Source: Nocardioides humilatus (GTDB taxonomy: Bacteria > Actinomycetota > Actinomycetes > Propionibacteriales > Nocardioidaceae). Taken from it: DNA of 64,000 nt. Shown here piece after piece: positions 36,252 to 42,878 of this stretch (position 1 is the first letter of the stretch; each line of letters starts with the position of its first letter). The translations under genes were made by a program, and so were the position numbers. The notes beneath the pieces are model-generated. The model was not told the origin of the DNA, made no database searches, and was given only the letters and a program-made list of their open reading frames with translations. The stretch covers positions 868,001 through 932,000 of the forward strand of contig NZ_VUJV01000003.1 in NCBI RefSeq assembly GCF_008373755.1, in the 5' to 3' direction.

Positions 36252-37786
36252 CTGCAATGCTCGAGCTCACGCCCCCGGTTATCGCCCTCGACGCCGCCGT
36301 TCATCACGAGGAGGCGGCCAACGGCAACCTTCGAGCGACTCAGGAGGCGGTCGCCGCGCTCTCCGCCGCGCTGAGCGGCGCTGCGACGCATCAGAAGATC
36401 CTGTTGCGTGCCGCGGCCGGGGCAGGCAAGTCGTACGCCCTGGTACGGATGGTGCGAGAAGCGCTCGATCACGCCAATTGCACCCGAGTCGCAGTGACGG
36501 CCTTCGCAAACAAGCAAACGTTTCCCCTCGCTGGCGAGCTCGGCGCGAGCCTTGGCGCGGACAAGGTTTGCCTCTTCGTCTCCGCCGACCGGCTACCTGA
36601 CGTCCCAGATGAGGTGCTCGGCAACGTCACCGCGGCGACCAAGTCATCCGAGATCCCGGCGACCGCCCAGGTGGTCATAGGGGTCTCACACAAGTTCAAG
36701 GTCTTCGGCGAGTACGCGCGCATGCTCATCGCTATCGGAGCGGCCGGTAACGGCGAGTCCCCGTTCGACGTACTTTTCGTTGACGAGGCTTGGCAACTGC
36801 CACTCTACCTTTACACCGCCATCGAGAACTACGCGCCAATCTCTGTTGGCGTGGGCGACGTCGGCCAGTTGCCTCCGATCGACCCGTCGCAGAATCCCTG
36901 GCGAGGCGATCCCGGCTACAACCCGTACCGGGCCTGGCCGACGGAGTACGTCGACCAGGAGACAACATTCGTCCGCGACCTGCCCGCCGTATGGCGCCCG
37001 ACGGCGTCACAGCTCCCGTTGTGGCGCGCCTTCTATCCCGAGTGGGACCCCCTCAATTGCGTTGCTGGCCCCGGTGACCGGTCGATCGAACTCGGTGACG
37101 ATCTGCCGGTCATCGACGCAACGGCGGCCGCGCTGTGGTCGGAGGTCGCGACCGGAGTGCCGGTGCTGCTCGAGGTGGACGGCCTCGAAGCGCCGGACGC
37201 GCCCGACATCGACCCCCCGCTCCTTGGGGTCGTCGAGACTCTACTGATGCCCTTGCTCGAGGCCGGCTTCACGACGATCACGAGCCGCCACGACGGCGTC
37301 GGCCGGCCGGAGGGCTCCAAGCAGATCTCGTCGAGCGACCCGAGCGGCGATCCACTGATCGTCGTACTCGCAACGCGGAACCAAGCAGTCGACGACGCCT
37401 CCGAAATGGTTGCTCGCCTTGTGGAGAAATACGACCTCCCTGACGGACTGCTCGTCGCGTCGACCGTCGACTCCTGGCAGGGCCAGACCAACGCCCTCAC
37501 CATCGCTATCCATCCGCTCTCCGGCGCCGAGCAGCTCGACGAGTTCAACTCGGCGTTTGGCCGGTTGGCGGTCACCTGCACTAGGGCGACTCATGGCCTG
37601 CTTCTCGTCGCGCGTGCTGGCTTGGACAAGCTGCTGGCCGACGCGCCGGCCCGGCCCGGCACCCCACTTGGTGAGCCCGGAAACCGATCACTCCCCCGCC
37701 AAACCCACCAGCGGATCCTAGCGTCGTTCACGAGGGGCCAGATCAGCCCTTCTCCCGTTCCCGCCGACGAGGTCGGGTCGGCGTGA
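36248..37786 (+). CDS. SF1 (UPF1/Dna2-like) helicase
   Basis: 512 residues from a GTG overlapping the nuclease stop; an ATG three codons later is also possible. Walker A AAAGAGKSY near 58-64, Walker B FVDEAWQLP near 177 (DEAW variant), GVGDVGQLPPI, then VDSWQGQTNALTIAIHP near 406 and RLAVTCTRATHGLLLV near 438. These are motifs I, II, III, V and VI of UPF1-like SF1 helicases. Family members unwind DNA or RNA 5' to 3'. Translational coupling on both sides places it in a three-gene unit with the Fe-S nuclease and the zinc-ribbon protein. Confidence 0.85.
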   Translation: MTAMLELTPPVIALDAAVHHEEAANGNLRATQEAVAALSAALSGAATHQKILLRAAAGAGKSYALVRMVREALDHANCTRVAVTAFANKQTFPLAGELGASLGADKVCLFVSADRLPDVPDEVLGNVTAATKSSEIPATAQVVIGVSHKFKVFGEYARMLIAIGAAGNGESPFDVLFVDEAWQLPLYLYTAIENYAPISVGVGDVGQLPPIDPSQNPWRGDPGYNPYRAWPTEYVDQETTFVRDLPAVWRPTASQLPLWRAFYPEWDPLNCVAGPGDRSIELGDDLPVIDATAAALWSEVATGVPVLLEVDGLEAPDAPDIDPPLLGVVETLLMPLLEAGFTTITSRHDGVGRPEGSKQISSSDPSGDPLIVVLATRNQAVDDASEMVARLVEKYDLPDGLLVASTVDSWQGQTNALTIAIHPLSGAEQLDEFNSAFGRLAVTCTRATHGLLLVARAGLDKLLADAPARPGTPLGEPGNRSLPRQTHQRILASFTRGQISPSPVPADEVGSA

Positions 37787-38202
37787 AGGAGGTCAAAGCA
37801 ACGGAGGCTGAAGAGCTGGCTGTCAGGAATGCCGTCAATGCTGGCGACCTCAAGCGTGCCCGGGAGCTGTTGAACGCGATCGAGCGAAGGATTGCACGCG
37901 AGCAAGAACGGGCCAAGAAGGCTGCGCGGGGCGGCAAGAAGCCTGGCAAGAAGCGCAAGCCCATCGCGACCAAGGCCACGAATACGCCTCCGCAGAAGCC
38001 GAAATCCAGGAACCAAGCGAAGCAACCAAAGCAGCCGAAGAGACCGCCGCTGCCAGCGCGCCGGTGCTCTCGGTGCGGATCAACGTTCGTGCCTTCAAGC
38101 GCGCGCCATCGTTCGTGCTCGATCTGCTCACCCTCGACCGGAAAGCGACGAAGCGTCAGGACTGTGTCGGGCGGGCTGCCCGGCCTTGGCAAGCGCCGGT
38201 AA
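37783..38202 (+). CDS. Small basic zinc-ribbon protein
   Basis: 139 residues; GTG overlaps the helicase stop (GTGA). The N-terminal 50 residues form a charged helix (ELLNAIERRIAREQERAKK). A very basic Lys/Pro-rich linker follows, then CSRCGSTFVPSSARHRSCSIC, a C-x2-C...C-x2-C zinc ribbon. The composition points to nucleic-acid binding, possibly as a loader for the coupled helicase. The last 75 bases overlap the 3' end of the convergent gene, which is unusual but both frames are credible. No family recognised. Confidence 0.65.
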   Translation: MKEVKATEAEELAVRNAVNAGDLKRARELLNAIERRIAREQERAKKAARGGKKPGKKRKPIATKATNTPPQKPKSRNQAKQPKQPKRPPLPARRCSRCGSTFVPSSARHRSCSICSPSTGKRRSVRTVSGGLPGLGKRR

Positions 38203-40044
38203 GAGAGGCCGCACCCCACCAGCGAGCAGCGCTTTGTGCGTGGCATCGAGCAACGGATCATCAGGGACAAACACCACAAAGCCATCTCGTCCCCGCGTGA
38301 GCAGGACACGATACGCATTCAATCGAAGCTGACGTGGGTCCTCTTGACGGTAGCGGGGGCGCCCGACCTTCACCTCCCAGGACGATCCCATCCAGCGGAC
38401 ATCATCGCCCCAAGCGATCAGTGGCATGTCGAGCTCCAGCCCCTGGCAGCCGAACTCAGTCACGACCTCGTCGAGGTTGCTTCCGGCACGAGGCTCACCG
38501 GCGTCGCGGTTGTACCAATGCCCGAAGTTCACCTTCTTCGTTGCGGGCCAACTTGAATCAACTCCGTGGGGAGGTAGGAATCGTTGGGTTCGGCTGGATG
38601 CGAGAACGCCCACTCTCGAACCTTCGGTCGAGCCATAGCGATCGCTGAGATAATTCTTCGCGGCGGACAGATCGCGCGTCACGTACATCGCGAATCCAGA
38701 GTCATCGATCTCTTGGGCACGGGCTGATCCCGCTGCAAAATCTCCTGCGAGCAAGTCCGCAACCCAAGCGTGCAACGTCTCCGCGCGATGCGACCTGAGG
38801 GAAACCGTGAGATCAAGCTCTGGGTGCTCGATGACGTCAAGGCCCTGGAATTGGTCACCCATGCGGGGCGGGGCGTGGATCTCCCACCCGTCAGTTGCGT
38901 ACGCCCGGATGGCCTCAGCCCACTGCGCCAGGCCCGCCTCTTCGCCGGAATGGATCTCCTGACCGTCGCCTACAAGACCGACGAGTGTGCACCAGCCATC
39001 TAGACGCTCACCAACCTGGACGAGGACGTCTGGCTCGCTCCCGTCCCCGCGACCGTGCCAATTCATGTAGCCGCGGTCCCACGCGCGTTGCGCCTCGTCA
39101 AAAACGATGATGTGGTGCTGTGGCGGTCTCGTCGAAGTCCCAAACGTCGTGACAAAGGCATGAAGGTCTTGCACGAAATGCTTGTTCTTCAGTGCATCGC
39201 GCAGAACCTGAACGAGGGGTCCATTCCCGGACAGGAACACCGCGCTCCTGTCCTGCGCAAGACGGTCATAGACCAACTGGAGCCCGGCGAGGGTCTTGCC
39301 AGCCCCTGGAACACCAGCCACAAGCGCCAGGACCCGCGACGAGGTTCGTTCTGCCTCGTGAGCTATCTCTGCGAGCAGTGCCACAGCTTCAGGAATCCCA
39401 GCCGACTCTGCCCGCCGAATCCTCGGCAGTGGCTGTTCGGCGAAGATCAATCGTGCGGCCTCAACAAGGGTCGGCAGCGGCTCATAAGGTGATCGCAGCC
39501 ATGATTCGAAGTGAGGGGTCTCGCTTTCACCGCCCTCCTCAGCCGCCAGAAGCTCGCCGAGCTGAGGCGGCGACACAATGGCGGTGTGGGTTCCGCCGCT
39601 CGTCTCCGATGCCCTGGTCAGCGCAAGCACAGGGACGACATCAAGCGTGTGGCTAGCCTTGTGATACTCCCCAAGGTCCCGGGCGTAGGCGTTGACCTGG
39701 TCAATGGCCGCTTGCGTGGCAAGCGCAGCCTGCTTGAACTCGATGACGAAGAGCCGCTCGCCGGTGTGTAACACCGCGTCCGGGCGCCGGCCGCCCTCCA
39801 AATGCAGCTCGTACTCGAGGACGAGGCCCCACAACATGATCGCCGGTCGCGTGTTCGCGAGGCTACGCAGGACCTCGCGGAGAATCGCTTCCTCCTCGCG
39901 CCAGGCCTCACGCTGCGACGCAGACGCCGGATGACCGAGCAGGGCGATCAGGTGGCGGTTGAGAGTCTCCAGGACGACTTCAGCGGCACAGCCCAGGAAC
40001 TCTTCGACCCGGCCGGCCCAACCCCACGGCTCCCGCTGCTCCAC
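38128..40044 (-). CDS. DUF2075-type DNA/RNA helicase with N-terminal PD-(D/E)XK nuclease
   Basis: 638 residues from the GTG at 40044, chosen because TACAGT (minus strand, 40057-40052) lies 7 bases before it as in other leaderless genes here, and the frame then opens on WGWAGRVEEFLGC. The frame is open to 40140. N-terminal nuclease core: RRPDAVLHTGERLFVIEFKQAAL (PD...ExK, residues about 80-105). Helicase: VAGVPGAGKTLAGLQLVYD, FDEAQRAW, then LTRGRDGFVVFVP. Such stand-alone nuclease-helicase proteins are frequent in defence islands. Overlaps the convergent zinc-ribbon gene by 75 bases. Confidence 0.85.
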   Translation of the reverse strand: MEQREPWGWAGRVEEFLGCAAEVVLETLNRHLIALLGHPASASQREAWREEEAILREVLRSLANTRPAIMLWGLVLEYELHLEGGRRPDAVLHTGERLFVIEFKQAALATQAAIDQVNAYARDLGEYHKASHTLDVVPVLALTRASETSGGTHTAIVSPPQLGELLAAEEGGESETPHFESWLRSPYEPLPTLVEAARLIFAEQPLPRIRRAESAGIPEAVALLAEIAHEAERTSSRVLALVAGVPGAGKTLAGLQLVYDRLAQDRSAVFLSGNGPLVQVLRDALKNKHFVQDLHAFVTTFGTSTRPPQHHIIVFDEAQRAWDRGYMNWHGRGDGSEPDVLVQVGERLDGWCTLVGLVGDGQEIHSGEEAGLAQWAEAIRAYATDGWEIHAPPRMGDQFQGLDVIEHPELDLTVSLRSHRAETLHAWVADLLAGDFAAGSARAQEIDDSGFAMYVTRDLSAAKNYLSDRYGSTEGSRVGVLASSRTQRFLPPHGVDSSWPATKKVNFGHWYNRDAGEPRAGSNLDEVVTEFGCQGLELDMPLIAWGDDVRWMGSSWEVKVGRPRYRQEDPRQLRLNAYRVLLTRGRDGFVVFVPDDPLLDATHKALLAGGVRPLLPALAKAGQPARHSPDASSLSGRG

Positions 40045-40224
40045 CCGCGAGACTGTATGGACAGCAAAGGAGGTCCGTGCGGAAACGACAAGATCCACCA
40101 GAGAGACAGCCGAAGGCAGGGAACGTCGACGCGGCCACACAATCGAGTGACGAGAGGCTGCTCGATGGGTTCGGCCGTAGAGCCAAACCTTCAGTAGGAC
40201 GGCCTCGGTTCCACCCTCCAGGCG

Positions 40225-41502
40225 CTAACTCATCGACCGCCTGAGGTCGTCGACGACCGGGCGAACAGCGGCCCACACTTCGACGAGTCGCGTCATGCAC
40301 AAGTCCGCGTAGGAATGCACGTCCGTGAGGTCCGCGTCAGGAACGATCGGCCCGGAGCGGAGCCACCACGGCGTCGTCTTCGTGTTGACCATCCCGAAGG
40401 TCAGTTCGGCGAAATCCGTGGCCTCAAGGATCGCCTCGCGAAGCGGACCTGACCGCTTCGGATCGACCCCGATCACCACATGTGGCCAGATCGCCTGGCG
40501 GCTACTCCGGGTGTGGGGGTTGTGCGCCCAGTTCAGGACGACCTGGATTAACGGGTCGTCCTGGATGCAGATGTAGAGCTGGCCCATCCTGGGTTCAACG
40601 ATGAAGTCAGGCCCACCGGACCAGCGCTTCTCTGCGGCGAGAATCGCGTCGCGCCAGGCCGCCCGAGCCCGATCCTCGATTGCTGCCCACTCGGCATCAT
40701 CGGACCGAGCCGGCGCAGCGACCAGATCCTCAGCGCCTGCCCAGCGTCGAAGCAAGTTATCGAGCTGGGCATCGTCATTCCCGGTGGCGTTGCCGCCGTA
40801 AAGGCGTAGCGTGCGCAGGTACTCCTGGACGCCCACATCCACGCCTACTATTCCCTCGATGGCCGACTCGATCATGTCGGCGATATCGGTCCATCTCAGC
40901 GGCCGCCAGCGACCACCGCTCGCGATCGCCGTCCGAGGCTGATCTCCGGACCGGGTCAGGAATACCAGGGTCGGTGTCTCGCTATCCCAGAGGCGCGCCA
41001 GCCTGTCGCACTGCTGCGCCCCTTCGCCGGCCCAGATCTTCGCCTCGATTAGCAATGTCGTCGCTCCAAAGCGCACAACAATGTCTGCCCTGGTGTCCTC
41101 GCGCGATTCCTCTAGTACAACTCGTGCGGTCCGCGAGTCGTCGCGCGCCAGGTCAAGTGCCGTCAGCAGTTCGTCGAGCACCGCCGCTCCGAGCCCGTGC
41201 CAGCCGTTAGGCGTCAGTAGCCACGCGAGGCCGCGGCACATCGCGACCTCGTTGTGATGCAATCCCAGGGCACCGAGCAGCGTCTTCTTGCCCGATCGCC
41301 ACTCGACGTCCATTCGGCCGCCACCGGTAACCGCGGCTTGAACGGGACCTGATGCCAGGCGCGGGAGCCTCACGGGCGCCGCGGGCTGCTGCGCGGGCGC
41401 ATTCCGTGGGGCGAAGTGATGCGTCCACTGCGAACCGTCCCAATACCGCACGCCATCGGCGCCATGTGGATCTGGATACCAACCCGCAGGATGCTCATTC
41501 AC
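40225..41502 (-). CDS. DUF2510 fused to PD-(D/E)XK nuclease-like domain
   Basis: 425 residues; GTG at 41502 with TAGGGT (41514-41509) six bases upstream, so probably leaderless. Residues 5-32 are a DUF2510 motif (AGWYPDP, RYWDGSQWT), a short actinobacterial module usually found on membrane or secreted proteins. After a Pro/Ala linker, residues about 65-200 look like the PDDEXK_4 nuclease family: LHHNEVAMCRGLAWLL, DTRADIVV, LLIEAKIWAGEGAQQCDRL (D...ExK and Gln). The C-terminal 200 residues are unassigned. No membrane segment is visible. The fusion of DUF2510 to a nuclease-type domain is unusual. Confidence 0.8.
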   Translation of the reverse strand: MNEHPAGWYPDPHGADGVRYWDGSQWTHHFAPRNAPAQQPAAPVRLPRLASGPVQAAVTGGGRMDVEWRSGKKTLLGALGLHHNEVAMCRGLAWLLTPNGWHGLGAAVLDELLTALDLARDDSRTARVVLEESREDTRADIVVRFGATTLLIEAKIWAGEGAQQCDRLARLWDSETPTLVFLTRSGDQPRTAIASGGRWRPLRWTDIADMIESAIEGIVGVDVGVQEYLRTLRLYGGNATGNDDAQLDNLLRRWAGAEDLVAAPARSDDAEWAAIEDRARAAWRDAILAAEKRWSGGPDFIVEPRMGQLYICIQDDPLIQVVLNWAHNPHTRSSRQAIWPHVVIGVDPKRSGPLREAILEATDFAELTFGMVNTKTTPWWLRSGPIVPDADLTDVHSYADLCMTRLVEVWAAVRPVVDDLRRSMS

Positions 41503-41508
41503 GGCCAG

Positions 41509-41514
41509 ACCCTA
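41509..41514 (-). promoter_or_regulatory. -10 box of leaderless DUF2510-nuclease gene
   Basis: TAGGGT on the minus strand, six bases before the GTG start codon at 41502. No clear -35 element is visible. Confidence 0.4.
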
Positions 41515-41633
41515 GGGCGAAGGTCCAACTTTAGGTTTGGATTCGCGAAGCTCGCCTGCCACCGGCAGTCGGTTTGCTTCCGCGTGGGTGCCGCTTGGTC
41601 GGTCGGCTACGACGCGACCAGCGTCAAGGCCTT

Positions 41634-42497
41634 TCAACCAACCGGGTCCGTCAGCCGGATAACCACGCGAGCAGGCTTGCCTGCGAGGTCGTCCAGGTAG
41701 AAGGAGCATCCAAAGACGCTGGTGGCCGAGCGGCGCGGGACGACGCCGCCTTTGGCGACTGTCACTTCCTCCTCGCTGCTGTGGCTCTCGTCGAGGAGGA
41801 AGCCCGTATTGTCGAAGACCTGAATGAGCATGTCGGGCCTAGTCACCTGGAAGTCGTCCTGCCTTTCCAGTGGCTTGTCAGTGTCGAGTTGCCATTCGCT
41901 GTGGGCCGCGGCTGCGGCCATCAGCTCGTCCCCTGTACCGAGGGGGTGAACGGACTGGATCATGACTTCCAGTTCTTCCTTGTCGCGGATTCGCGCGACT
42001 ACTTCCGTGGGTTCAGTGCGCACGCCTCGAAGAGTGGTGTGGTCCATGACTTCTACCGGAACGTTCTTCCACTTGCGCCCGGGTTGCAACCCTGTCGGGA
42101 GGTCAGTCCAGTCGAAGGCACCGATCCAGATGTACAGGTCGTCGGCCTTTGGTCGCTTCTTGGTCTCCCAATGGTGTGACTTTTCGGAAAGCAACTTGGG
42201 CGCTCGAACTCCCTTGAGAGTCTCAGCGATGGTGACATAGGCGTAGTTGGAGATCGGTCCCGCGGTCTGGGAGCGCAGCTGCCAAACGACATTCGGGACG
42301 TAATCGGTACCGGAGTGCCGGACGGCCCACGAGTCGGGATGGAACCGGAGTTCGGCGGAGAGTGAAATTTCGCTGTACGCGCAGTCGCCGTAGTCATCAA
42401 CCTTCATCCGAACGGCACAGTTTGCGACCTCCCATCCAAGGACCGACAGTGCAGCCTCGTCAATCTCGATGGCGAGCGGTAGAGCCTTCTTGGACAC
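41634..42497 (-). CDS. Hypothetical protein
   Basis: 287 residues from the GTG at 42497, which follows AGGAGGT with 4 bases between. The frame runs upstream to 42719 but that part is Cys/Arg-rich and unlike protein. No signal peptide or membrane segment. The sequence has mixed beta-strand character (VRMKVDDYGDCAYSEISLSAELRF, VIRLTDPVG) and WxGAFDW-type tryptophans. I do not recognise a family. It is the last gene of the island before the housekeeping genes and has no coupled neighbour. Confidence 0.65.
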   Translation of the reverse strand: MSKKALPLAIEIDEAALSVLGWEVANCAVRMKVDDYGDCAYSEISLSAELRFHPDSWAVRHSGTDYVPNVVWQLRSQTAGPISNYAYVTIAETLKGVRAPKLLSEKSHHWETKKRPKADDLYIWIGAFDWTDLPTGLQPGRKWKNVPVEVMDHTTLRGVRTEPTEVVARIRDKEELEVMIQSVHPLGTGDELMAAAAAHSEWQLDTDKPLERQDDFQVTRPDMLIQVFDNTGFLLDESHSSEEEVTVAKGGVVPRRSATSVFGCSFYLDDLAGKPARVVIRLTDPVG

Positions 42498-42878
42498 AGG
42501 GACCTCCTGCACGAGGGTGGCTGGGGGACTTTGAGCTAAACAAACCAGAGTCGCGAGCGCACCTGCCCACGTTCCGGCGTTCGCATACCTTGCCAGGATC
42601 CTCCGACAACATGAAGCAAAACGGCTCTCCGGTCGGGGCGCACAGGCGCGCCGGTGCCTTGTCAGGTCAGACAAGAACCGAGTGCCGCCTTTCTCCACCA
42701 CGCAGAGTAGGCATGGCACAACGTTGGTGTTGAACGGGAAGGCCCACGCGAAGCCCTTCCGCCCTGGTATTGCCTCGTGCTACCCGACCGAATCGTGTGC
42801 GTTGCACACTCGAATTGGCAGTAACGCCCAAGGGCGACCACCCAACCGGGTGACCGCCCTTCGGCGTACTGGCTTGGA
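42498..42878. other. Gene-free boundary between island and nrdJ
   Basis: No credible gene on either strand. Contains the ribosome binding site of the 42497 gene and the nrdJ terminator. No tRNA end, integrase remnant or direct repeat was spotted that would mark an insertion junction. Confidence 0.5.
42830..42861 (-). terminator. nrdJ terminator hairpin
   Basis: AAGGGCG at 42830-42836 pairs with CGCCCTT at 42855-42861; the stem continues as CACCC/GGGTG after a two-base mismatch, with loop AACC. It lies 17 bases after the nrdJ stop codon. Confidence 0.6.
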
